Shown in pieces: positions 26,722 to 34,711 of a DNA stretch of 64,000 nt (its first letter is position 1; the number at the start of each line of letters is the position of its first letter). The notes below the pieces were generated by a model, which saw nothing but the letters and a program-made list of their open reading frames with translations, ran no database searches and was not told where the DNA came from. Position numbers and translations under genes: made by a program. Source of the stretch: Bradyrhizobium barranii subsp. barranii (lineage in GTDB: Bacteria > Pseudomonadota > Alphaproteobacteria > Rhizobiales > Xanthobacteraceae). The stretch covers positions 7,175,501-7,239,500 of the forward strand of contig NZ_CP086136.1 in the NCBI RefSeq assembly GCF_017565645.3. The letters run 5' to 3'.

Positions 26722-27533
26722 CAAGCGGCCCTTGCTGCGACCTGCGGGACCTGTGCCGGCTTCCGCGCCTGATCCGCCCAGGTGATGATCTCGAAATGAC
26801 CATCGTCATGCTCGACCAGCGCCGTGCAGCTCTCGACCCAGTCGCCGCAATTCATGTAGCGGATGCCGCCCTCGTCGCGGATCACGGCATAGTGGATGTG
26901 GCCGCAGATCACGCCGTCGGCGTCGTGACGCCGCGCCTCGGCGGCGAGCGCCTGCTCGAACGCGCCGATATAGTTGACGGCGTTCTTGACCTTCTGCTTG
27001 GCCCATTGCGACAGCGACCAATACGGCACCTTGAACATGCGCCGGAAGAAGTTGACGAAGCGATTCATCTGGATCGCGAAGTCATAGGCCTTGTCGCCGA
27101 GATGGGCGAGCCAGCGCGCGTTCTGCACCACGAGGTCGAAGATGTCGCCGTGGATGACGAGATAGCGCTTGCCGTCCACGCCGGTGTGGACGGTGTTCTC
27201 GACCACGTCGATGCCGCCGAAATGCGTGCCGTAATAGTTGCGCAGGAACTCGTCGTGATTGCCGGGAATGTAGATGACCTTGGCGCCCTTGCGCGCCTTG
27301 CGCAGCAGCTTCTGGACCAGGTCGTTATGCGATTGCGGCCAGTGCCAGCTCGATTTCAGCGCCCAGCCGTCGACGATGTCTCCGACGAGATAGATCGTGT
27401 CGGCATCGTGGTATCGCAGGAAGTCGAGCAGCAGGTCGGCTTGAGAACCGCGGGCTCCGAGATGAACGTCGGAGATGAACAACGTGCGAAAGCGCCTTTC
27501 AGGGCTCTCGTCACTCACATCGTAACTTCCCAT
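26721..27533 (-). CDS. UDP-2,3-diacylglucosamine diphosphatase-like metallophosphoesterase
   Basis: 270 residues from ATG 27533. All calcineurin-like metal motifs are present: DVHLG, GDIVDGW, GNHDE, IHGDIFD and GHIH. It belongs to the LpxH-like group, which in proteobacteria hydrolyses UDP-2,3-diacyl-GlcN in lipid A synthesis. In alphaproteobacteria LpxI usually does this, so this paralogue may act on another phospho-lipid. It is translationally coupled to the lipid-type glycosyltransferase, which supports a role in glycolipid metabolism (inference). Cytoplasmic or membrane-associated. Confidence 0.87.
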   Translation of the reverse strand: MGSYDVSDESPERRFRTLFISDVHLGARGSQADLLLDFLRYHDADTIYLVGDIVDGWALKSSWHWPQSHNDLVQKLLRKARKGAKVIYIPGNHDEFLRNYYGTHFGGIDVVENTVHTGVDGKRYLVIHGDIFDLVVQNARWLAHLGDKAYDFAIQMNRFVNFFRRMFKVPYWSLSQWAKQKVKNAVNYIGAFEQALAAEARRHDADGVICGHIHYAVIRDEGGIRYMNCGDWVESCTALVEHDDGHFEIITWADQARKPAQVPQVAARAA

Positions 27534-27748
27534 GCGACAGCCTGTAACAATATCCCGTGACAGGGGGATGACCAATGAACCTTTGAGGCACCCTCGGATA
27601 CGAATCAAACCTCGCCTCGCCCGTCCCGCGAATATCAGTCGCATGCGACAATCAGGCGACATGACGCCGCAACGGCCTCCGCAAGACCCCGGAACCGATG
27701 GCTGATCAGGTTAACGGCAGCGGTCCCGCGCGCCGCTGGCGGCCCGGA

Positions 27749-28549
27749 TCAGTAAAATTTGTGGAAATGATGGACCGGCCCGTGGCCGTGACCGACGCTG
27801 AAGCGGTCGGCGGCCGCGATCGCTGCGCTGATCCAGGCCTTGGCGTTCCGCACGGCGCGCTCGAGATCCTCGCCCCTGGCAAGCCCCGCCGCGACGGCCG
27901 AGGACAGCGAGCACCCCGTGCCGTGGGTGTTGCGGGTGGCGACGCGCGGCGCCGCAAGCGCGATCGTGTTCTCGGCCTCGACGAGATAGTCGATGCTTTC
28001 GGCGCCCTCGCCGTGCCCGCCCTTGATCAGGACCGCGCGGCAGCCCAGCGCCAGCAGCCGGCGCCCCTGGCTCTCGATCTCGGCCTCGCGTGTCGCGACG
28101 GGCTCGTCGAGCAGAGCCGCGGCCTCGGGCAGATTAGGCGTGATCACCGACGCCAGCGGCATCAGCTTCTTGCGCAGGGCTTCCACCGCCTCCGCGGCGA
28201 GCAGGCGATCGCCGGAGGTTGCGACCATCACGGGATCGAGCACGATATGCCCTGGCTTCCAGCGCGACAGCGCGCCCGCGATCGCATCGATGCTGGCGGC
28301 CTGCGCCACCATGCCGATCTTCACCGCGCCGACCTCGAGATCGGAAAACACGGCATCGATCTGCGCGGTGACGAATTCGGCGGGCACCGCGTGGATGCCG
28401 GTGACGCCTTTTGTGTTCTGCGCCGTCAGCGCCGTGATGGCGGAGGCGCCATAGACGCCGAGCGCGGCAAAGGTCTTCAGGTCAGCCTGGATGCCGGCGC
28501 CACCGCTCGAATCGGAGCCGGCGATGGTGAGCGCCACGGGCGTCGTCAT
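27749..28549 (-). CDS. thiD: Hydroxymethylpyrimidine/phosphomethylpyrimidine kinase
   Basis: 266 residues from ATG 28549. The N-terminus [21 protein letters not shown] is the ThiD hallmark (HMP-binding site), followed by [16 protein letters not shown], the ATP-site motif VLIKGGH, and [20 protein letters not shown] with the catalytic Asp replaced in the usual GTGC anion hole. Reaction: two ATP-dependent phosphorylations of HMP to HMP-PP for thiamine synthesis. No TPP riboswitch motif was seen upstream, and no other thi gene is adjacent. Confidence 0.95.
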   Translation of the reverse strand: MTTPVALTIAGSDSSGGAGIQADLKTFAALGVYGASAITALTAQNTKGVTGIHAVPAEFVTAQIDAVFSDLEVGAVKIGMVAQAASIDAIAGALSRWKPGHIVLDPVMVATSGDRLLAAEAVEALRKKLMPLASVITPNLPEAAALLDEPVATREAEIESQGRRLLALGCRAVLIKGGHGEGAESIDYLVEAENTIALAAPRVATRNTHGTGCSLSSAVAAGLARGEDLERAVRNAKAWISAAIAAADRFSVGHGHGPVHHFHKFY

Positions 28550-28679
28550 GGGGCGATTTTCCGCGTTCTTGAGGCCATCGCCCGTCCTAGCGCGCATGCC
28601 CGGTGGCCCGCAAGTTCGCTTGCTAAATCCGGCCGGTTTTGGCCTATTAGCCGCCAGATATGCCTTCGGAGTGACTGCA

Positions 28680-28925
28680 ATGGTTCCTTTTTTCGTCCAG
28701 ATCAAATGCAAGCTCGGCCAGTCCTACACGGTCGCCAACGCGCTTGCCGAAGCCGAGATCGCCTCCGAGATCTACTCCACGGCCGGCCATTACGATTTGC
28801 TGGTGAAGTTCTACGTCGATAAGGACACCGACATCGGCCACTTCATCAACGAGAAGGTGCAGGTGCTGCCGGGCATCCAGGACACCCTGACCATCATCAC
28901 TTTCAAGGCGTTTGGCGCGAGCTAG
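28680..28925 (+). CDS. Stand-alone Lrp/AsnC ligand-binding (RAM) domain protein
   Basis: 81 residues from ATG 28680, with GGAG 9 bases upstream. The whole protein is one alpha/beta RAM domain ([48 protein letters not shown]). There is no helix-turn-helix, so it cannot bind DNA alone. Such SMAR-type proteins sense amino acids and may form mixed oligomers with full Lrp proteins. It is divergent from thiD. Confidence 0.9.
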   Translation: MVPFFVQIKCKLGQSYTVANALAEAEIASEIYSTAGHYDLLVKFYVDKDTDIGHFINEKVQVLPGIQDTLTIITFKAFGAS

Positions 28926-28948
28926 GGTGTGCACTCACAGAGGGCCGG

Positions 28949-29257
28949 ATGGGAAGTACGCTTCCGAGACAGCGCAGCGGACCAATTGTGCTCAAAGTGA
29001 GTTCTTCGGATTTTAACCATCGCGCACATCATCCAGCGCTCGACACCCTCTTGCGCCGGCAAGGCTCGACGCGCTTCATCGATGACGGCCGCGTCGAACT
29101 CCACAACAATACGGTCGAACGACTAATCCGCGGCATCGACCCGCTTGCCTATCTCAACGAAGTCCTGACGAGAATCGTCAACGAACATCCAAGTCGCGGC
29201 ATCGACCAGCTACTGCCCTGGGCCTATCGCGAGCAATCCCTCAAAGCCGCGGCCTGA
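28949..29257 (+). pseudogene. IS66-family transposase (TnpC) remnant with internal deletion
   Basis: The 102-codon frame encodes the C-terminal part of an IS66 TnpC. RFIDDGRVELHNNTVERLIR corresponds to the last catalytic Glu region. In intact IS66 proteins about 35-40 residues (ALNRKNALFAG...) follow; here the frame jumps directly to DPLAYLNEVLTRIVNEHP and ends LLPWAYREQSLKAAA. The first about 25 codons are not transposase. The N-terminal catalytic parts and the IS ends are missing, so it is inactive. It marks the left edge of the A/T-richer stretch. Confidence 0.85.
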
Positions 29258-29485
29258 GAACGACGCTTCGCGAACAGGCCGTCGCGCCAATGTCCGGTCA
29301 AAAAACGGATAGTCTCCAAGCGGTTGGGGCCTTTGCATCGTAGCCCACGCGCTTAGGTCCGCGGAGGAACAATTCGGCGGCCCGATCGCGTGCACCTATG
29401 CCGCGCGCAAAGTGTGAAATATTTCATTGAACATACAACCCTGGAATGCTCTTTTCGCACGGATCGTGAGCGCCGGGGGCCGGCA

Positions 29486-30520
29486 ATGCCCAAAGGACCG
29501 CTTGTTTCGATAGCAGTTGCTGCCTGGGTGCTTTGCACAGGCGGCTTAGCCTGGGCAGTTCGCCCAGCACCGATAGACCCCGCTGCCATCCTCCGTAACC
29601 AAGTCGACAAGATTGGTCCGGGTTCAGTTGTCTTTAATCCTCCGACGGAAATGACGGTCGGCTATCACGAGCCAATAACCGTCCAGCCGCTCCAACGTCA
29701 TGGCGCGGCTCAAACTGAACAGATCGAGGTTGGCCGCTTCATGCGGGCTCGCCTATTCGGTGAAGGATTCACGGCAACAACGAGTGGCGATGACGCGCAA
29801 GCCGAGTGGCTTTATGCTGAGCTTCCAGCGAGGTCGGGCGACCAGACCGGTGCGCCGCGCGACAAAATATATCTCTTCGTTTCGCGAGTTCTGGGCAGCA
29901 CGGAGGAGGTCTGGCAGGCAATCTTCGCATCCGATCGCCTAACTTATCGGCCACCCCGTCTCGTCCTGTACACAAGCGCCACCTACGCAGCCTGCGGATT
30001 AGCCGAGAAAATCATGGGACCATTTTATTGTCCTGATGATCAGAAAGTCTACCTCGACCTTTCGTTCTTCCAAGAGATGCAGACTGAACTTCACGCCTGC
30101 GATTCGAGCGGCGCCGACTGTCAACTTCCTCAGGCCTATGTGATAGCCCACGAAATCGGACACCACGTTCAGAACTTGCTGGGAATTATGCCAAAAGTCC
30201 GCGAGCTTCAGGAGAGCATGGAAACGGAGGCGGAGAGAAACCAGTTACAAGTTCTTCTCGAGTTGCAGGCCGATTGTCTCGCCGGCATTTGGGCGCGTAA
30301 AATTAAAGAGAAAGCGAAGATCAACGCGAGCGACATAGCAGCGGCAATTCGAACGACAGAAGCACTAGGCAATGACACCCTGCAGAAAAGTGCCTTGGGG
30401 TACGTAGTGCCTGACTCGTTCACTCATGGCAGCGCTGCGCAGCGCCATCATTGGTTCGATGTCGGTTACGCAACTGGATTGGTGAAGAGCTGCAACACCT
30501 TTGCTGGAGCGCGGCAATGA
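29486..30520 (+). CDS. Secreted neutral zinc metallopeptidase with extra N-terminal domain
   Basis: 344 residues from ATG 29486, which starts a signal peptide (PLVSIAVAAWVLCTGGLAWA). The peptidase core begins near residue 135 (STEEVWQAIF), then YRPPRLVLYT, GPFYCPDDQKVYLDL, zinc motif HEIGH at 222-226, LELQADCLAGIWA with the third ligand region, and VPDSFTHGSAAQRHHWF. This is the KPN_02809/YpfJ neutral_zn family. Residues 45-130 are not part of that family: FNPPTEMTVG, then FMRARLFGEGF, reminiscent of a bacterial beta-sandwich domain. Codon use is less GC-biased than its neighbours. Located next to an IS66 remnant and upstream of another secreted hydrolase. Confidence 0.85.
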   Translation: MPKGPLVSIAVAAWVLCTGGLAWAVRPAPIDPAAILRNQVDKIGPGSVVFNPPTEMTVGYHEPITVQPLQRHGAAQTEQIEVGRFMRARLFGEGFTATTSGDDAQAEWLYAELPARSGDQTGAPRDKIYLFVSRVLGSTEEVWQAIFASDRLTYRPPRLVLYTSATYAACGLAEKIMGPFYCPDDQKVYLDLSFFQEMQTELHACDSSGADCQLPQAYVIAHEIGHHVQNLLGIMPKVRELQESMETEAERNQLQVLLELQADCLAGIWARKIKEKAKINASDIAAAIRTTEALGNDTLQKSALGYVVPDSFTHGSAAQRHHWFDVGYATGLVKSCNTFAGARQ

Positions 30521-30668
30521 GGCCCGACCTTCCCAACTCTCAACAGCCGAAGTCCGACGACGACTGCATACTACCGAGCGGGGCCGCCGGGGAGCCCCAC
30601 TGGACGAAGAGAAACTCCGCGACGAACGCCTGCCCGGTCTCTTGCATTTTCATTTTGAGGGGAGTGCC

Positions 30669-32234
30669 GTGCCCCAGCATTGGTTAAAATACTTGGCTGT
30701 TTGGTCAATTGCCTTCGCAACGAGCTTCGGGAGCAGCTACGCGCAACCGATCGTCGCCGAGCGAGACGTCCTTCAGATCTGCGAAGCGTTTTCGCGGAAG
30801 GCCCCAGAGCGAATGCCGGCAATTGTTCAGCCGGAAGCTGCCAAAAATTTCGTTGGGAGATACGCTCGCTTTTCGGACCGGCTACGAGGCTGCCTATCGG
30901 CATCGGAGCGCGAGCGCGAGCCAAATAGCGTGACTTTTTTGATTCAGAACACACAGTACGAGAGTTACTGGAAGTTCCTCACTGATTCCAACTCAGTTCA
31001 ATGGATTTCTATCGAGAGGTTTAGGCCCGTCACGCTGGCAGATGATGAGCCATGGCGCGCGCCTTTTGATGTGACAGCAGCCCCGATCAGGCCAACGATT
31101 AAACCCGGCGGCACCAAAATAGACCCGGATATCCAAGGCGGCGCGATTCAAGACTCCAGAATCGACACACGTATCGTTGAGTTTTTCTATGCAACGAACC
31201 GCAAACAGTCGGACACTCCCCCCGATGTCGAAGGCCATCCCCAGCCCGCACTCACAAGCGATCGACCTCCTGTCTACAGCTTAAACGGCTGGACTGCTGT
31301 CAGCGGCTACACAGGCGAGCGCAACCCTGATCTGAGTGTCGGGATCGTTCGCGTCCGGGTGCCTGAAGGACACCACATCGGAAACATAGAATTGCCCTCG
31401 AGCCTTAAGCTCTTCGGATTTAGGTTGAGAAGAGACACACTTGACCCGACGAAGCATTTTACTATTCGCAGCATCGAGAAAACAGACGAAGCGAAATGGA
31501 TAAAAACGCTAGCGTCAACGAAGAAGAAAAAGGCTCTCGTGTTTGTCCATGGTTTCAATACCAAATTCCGCGACGCCGTCTTCCGGGCAGCGCAGATAAC
31601 TTGGGATCTTCAGTTCAGAGGCACCACAATCTTATTCTCATGGCCGTCTCGCGGGGATATCGCGGACTATCTCTATGACAAAGAAAGCGCGTTGGCTTCG
31701 CGCACGGCCTTTCTTCGCGTGATCGACGATCTTTACAAAGCCGGATATGACAACATCGATGTGATAGCTCACAGTATGGGGAACTTGATCGCAGTTGAGG
31801 CCCTATCAAATAGCGCCGCGACACGATCACCCACGGCTATCGCGCAGTTGATCATGGTCGCCCCCGATGTCGACCGAGACATGTTTGTTCAAGACATTTC
31901 CGGCGTTGCAAAGGTCACTAAGGGGCTTACACTTTACGCATCCAAGAACGACAAGGCCTTGCAGCTATCGAAGCGTATTGCCGGAGGTATCCCGCGCGCA
32001 GGAGATGTACCTGATGCCGGGCCAGTTGTTTTGCCTGGACTTTGGACGATTGATGTCAGTCTAATTGGAGATGAACTGTTCGGACTAAATCATAACACGT
32101 TCGCCACAACACGAAATGTGCTTAACGATCTTGCGATACTACTTATGGAAGGCAAGCCTCCACCACGGCTAGTTGAAATCCGGGGCTTCCCTGAGCCTCC
32201 CCAAAAAGCCGCGTACTTCCGCTACATACCCTAG
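30669..32234 (+). CDS. Secreted DUF900 alpha/beta hydrolase
   Basis: 521 residues from GTG 30669, chosen because GAGGGGAG precedes it and it starts a signal peptide (LKYLAVWSIAFATSFGSSYAQ). The N-terminal 160 residues are unrecognised. The esterase domain starts VEFFYATNRKQSD, followed by the oxyanion motif FVHGFN (H294), FSWPSRG, the nucleophile elbow AHSMGN (S369), and an acidic residue in APDVDRDMF. A late His in LNHNTF fits the triad. The family is lipase/esterase-like with unknown substrate. It is 148 bases after the metallopeptidase gene on the same strand and shares its lower GC bias. Confidence 0.87.
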   Translation: MPQHWLKYLAVWSIAFATSFGSSYAQPIVAERDVLQICEAFSRKAPERMPAIVQPEAAKNFVGRYARFSDRLRGCLSASEREREPNSVTFLIQNTQYESYWKFLTDSNSVQWISIERFRPVTLADDEPWRAPFDVTAAPIRPTIKPGGTKIDPDIQGGAIQDSRIDTRIVEFFYATNRKQSDTPPDVEGHPQPALTSDRPPVYSLNGWTAVSGYTGERNPDLSVGIVRVRVPEGHHIGNIELPSSLKLFGFRLRRDTLDPTKHFTIRSIEKTDEAKWIKTLASTKKKKALVFVHGFNTKFRDAVFRAAQITWDLQFRGTTILFSWPSRGDIADYLYDKESALASRTAFLRVIDDLYKAGYDNIDVIAHSMGNLIAVEALSNSAATRSPTAIAQLIMVAPDVDRDMFVQDISGVAKVTKGLTLYASKNDKALQLSKRIAGGIPRAGDVPDAGPVVLPGLWTIDVSLIGDELFGLNHNTFATTRNVLNDLAILLMEGKPPPRLVEIRGFPEPPQKAAYFRYIP

Positions 32235-32439
32235 ACTAGGGCGCGTTTTCATAAATCGCGACGCGTAGATCAGTCCCCTTCGATGTCCACTATGGCTCGG
32301 CAGCGGCGCAAAGGCGGATTCACTTATGGTCCGAGTTGGGGCCATTTAGCTGACATCGGTCCGAACCGCGGCCGAGCCCGTTAGCGGCCATGAGCACTCG
32401 CTTGCTATCGTTGCAGGATGTCTCCCAAAATTCCGACAG

Positions 32440-32888
32440 CTACTGACGCGCGGCCGACAGCGGTGACGAATGGTGGTGCGCGATCATCCATCGACCGTCG
32501 CGCTTCACAAGCACGAAAGTAAAGCGTGATGGCCGGGGTGTATCGTTCTCTGCAGCTCGAGCAAAATTGTAAAATCCGATTCCCAAGACGGATGTCTCGC
32601 TGAGGACGAGCGTTCGTATCTCGACAATCGAGTTCTTGCGACCGCTTCCCGGCAATTCCTGAAAATATTTCCGTATTCCCTCTTTCCTTCGGAAATTGCC
32701 GGGCTTGTCGTTCCAAGCAAAACCGCGTCGGGGGCGTATAGACCTACGAGCGCGTCGCGGTCGTTTGCACTATACGTCGCTGACCATTGATCGATCACAG
32801 CGTTGGCCTCTTCTGCAGGCCCCGCAAACGCAACCGTTCCAGAAGCGCCAAACAAGAAACAAAACGCCAGCGCCAGAAATTTCATCAT
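32440..32888 (-). pseudogene. SgcJ/EcaC-type SnoaL-like protein, frameshifted
   Basis: Frame one, from ATG 32888/32885, gives a signal peptide (FLALAFCFLFGASGTVAFA) and the NTF2-like start (VIDQWSATYSANDRDALVGLYAPDAVLL) but goes wrong after SPAISEG. The correct continuation, IRKYFQELPGSGRKNSIVE to WMIAHHHSS, is in the next frame and stops at 32440. A one-base loss in the run at 32682-32687 (minus-strand GGAAAGAGG where GGAAAAGAGG would restore the frame) explains it. The two halves together make a normal-length DUF4440 protein of about 149 residues. Recent decay or a sequencing error. Confidence 0.8.
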
Positions 32889-33130
32889 AGCCTCCAGGTT
32901 TCATCGAGTTTTGTAACATACTTGAACAACGTTCGCCTTGCACCACAGGTATGGAAGGTCAGTAGCGGTCGTAAACCGTTGCCCTGTCCGACGACAGCTT
33001 TGGGTCGTCAGATTCGGAAGTGCGTTAGCGTTTGAAGCTGGTCAGCCTGTTCTCCAATAGCGGACATGACTACGGCACTCGGCGGTTGCGGCCAAATGGG
33101 GCGATATTTATCGCCTTAGGAATACACCCC

Positions 33131-34051
33131 CTAGCTGGCTTGTTTCGGCCGCGGCGGCCCGTCCACCGGCGGCAGCGATTTGATGTAATCCGCCATCGCC
33201 GCGAGATCCTCGTCCGGCAATTGCGAGGTGTTCTTGATCACGCGCGTCATCGCGCCGCCGACGCTGTCGCCATCGGGCAATTCGCCGGTCTTGAGGAAAT
33301 AGGCAATATCCTTCGCGCTCCACTCGCCGAGACGCTTCTGTGTGATGTTGGGCACCCAGCCCTCGCCCTCCGGATTGGGTCCGCCGGCAAAGCGTTCTCC
33401 GGAGATGATGCCGCCAAGCGCGTTGCGCGGGCTGTGGCATTCGGCGCAATGGCCGAAACTGTTGACGAGATAGGCGCCGCGATTCCATTGCGGCGACTTC
33501 GTGCCGTCGGCGACGAAAGGTTTTCCGTCCATAAACAGGAATTTCCAGATGCCGATGTTGCGCCGGATGTCGAACGGAAAGCGCACGTCGTGGTCACGCA
33601 CCTTGCCTGCAACGGGCGGCAGCGTTTTCAGATAGGCGAAGAGGTCGAGCACGTCCTCGCGCCTGGCGTGCTGATAGGACGTGTAGGGAAAGGCCGGGAA
33701 ATAATGCTGTCCATCCGGCGAGACCCCGTGCATGACCGCGTTGACGAAATCGGCGTCGGTCCATTTGCCGATGCCGTAGGTCGGATCGGAGGAGATGTTC
33801 GGCGCGTAGAACGTTCCGAACGGCGACTTGATCGCGACGCCGCCGCCGAGCCTGGTGCGATCGGGCTGGTCGGGGACGGCATGGCAGGACGCGCATCCAC
33901 CGGCGTTGAACATCACCTCGCCATTGGCGAGATTGGGGACATGGGCAGGCGCGGCGGCACCGGCCGCCACCACCGGCGCGCTGAGCCACCAATAGACGCC
34001 CGCAGCAGCGACCGCGGCAAGCAGCGCCACGACAATTGTTCGTTGCAACAT
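33131..34051 (-). CDS. Diheme c-type cytochrome
   Basis: 306 residues from ATG 34051; an N-terminal signal/anchor (TIVVALLAAVAAAGVYWWLSA) suggests membrane attachment on the periplasmic side. Heme sites are CASCH (C53, C56, H57) and CAECH (C202, C205, H206). It resembles the cytochrome subunits of alcohol/aldehyde/gluconate dehydrogenases (WTDADFVNAVMHGVSPDGQ; FPYTSYQ; FGHCAECHSPRNALGG), which pass electrons from a flavin or PQQ dehydrogenase to the respiratory chain. No dehydrogenase is adjacent. It is divergent from the CHRD gene. Confidence 0.9.
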   Translation of the reverse strand: MLQRTIVVALLAAVAAAGVYWWLSAPVVAAGAAAPAHVPNLANGEVMFNAGGCASCHAVPDQPDRTRLGGGVAIKSPFGTFYAPNISSDPTYGIGKWTDADFVNAVMHGVSPDGQHYFPAFPYTSYQHARREDVLDLFAYLKTLPPVAGKVRDHDVRFPFDIRRNIGIWKFLFMDGKPFVADGTKSPQWNRGAYLVNSFGHCAECHSPRNALGGIISGERFAGGPNPEGEGWVPNITQKRLGEWSAKDIAYFLKTGELPDGDSVGGAMTRVIKNTSQLPDEDLAAMADYIKSLPPVDGPPRPKQAS

Positions 34052-34205
34052 GCAGATCCATTCATTGCTTGCCGCGAACTTATGACCGATGTCCACGCGG
34101 CTCCAGCCACGAAGAATTTAGCCCGCCCCGGCCGGATTCGGGAATAAACTGAAACGGCCAATGTTGAAAGGTTGGCAGGGCCAACGAGGCCTCAGGGAGA
34201 ATGTC

Positions 34206-34622
34206 ATGAACAAGACCGTCATCGCCATGGTCGCGCTGGGCGCCGCAGCTTTTGCAGCCCCCGCCGGCGCCGAAAAGCTGAAAGCAACGCTCGACGGCAA
34301 ATCCGAGGTGCCAGCAACCACCACCAGCGGCGCCGGAACCGCCGATCTGGACTATGATGCCGCCAGCAAGAAGCTGTCCTGGAAGGTCACCTATTCCGGC
34401 CTGTCCGGCCCCGCCACCGCCGCCCACTTCCACGGGCCGGCCGAGGCTGGCAAGAACGCCGGCGTCGCGGTCGCGATCCCGAATGCAACCTCCAGCCCGG
34501 TCGAGGGCTCGGCGACGCTGACCGATGCGCAGGCCGCTGATCTGCTCGCCGGCAAGCTCTACGTCAACATCCACACCGCGGCCAATCCGGGCGGCGAGAT
34601 CCGCGGCCAGGTGACGAAGTAA
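34206..34622 (+). CDS. CHRD domain secreted protein
   Basis: 138 residues from ATG 34206 with GGGAG upstream and a signal peptide (VIAMVALGAAAFAAPAGA). One CHRD domain fills the mature protein: LDGKSEVPATTTSGAGTADL, KLSWKVTYSGLSGPATAAHFHGPA and YVNIHTAANPGGEIRGQV. The conserved His residues in AAHFHG and NIHT are present. CHRD domains occur in chordin and many bacterial secreted proteins; the bacterial role is not established. A terminator follows. Confidence 0.92.
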   Translation: MNKTVIAMVALGAAAFAAPAGAEKLKATLDGKSEVPATTTSGAGTADLDYDAASKKLSWKVTYSGLSGPATAAHFHGPAEAGKNAGVAVAIPNATSSPVEGSATLTDAQAADLLAGKLYVNIHTAANPGGEIRGQVTK

Positions 34623-34644
34623 CCTCAAGGCTGCTTCGTACGCG

Positions 34645-34678
34645 AAGGCCGGGCGCCGGAGGGAGCGTCCGGCCTTTT
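34645..34678 (+). terminator. Intrinsic terminator of the CHRD gene
   Basis: AAGGCCGG (34645-34652) pairs with CCGGCCTT (34669-34676), extended by inner CGC/GCG pairing, and is followed by TTTT within the arm. It lies 22 bases past the stop. Confidence 0.75.
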
Positions 34679-34711
34679 CGATTCCGCACGCCGCGAGGTG
34701 GCCGCGCACGC

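Noticed and set aside
28491..28679. N-terminal extension of the Lrp-domain gene to 28491
   Set aside because: The extension overlaps the thiD start antisense; ATG 28680 has a proper RBS and matches the domain boundary.
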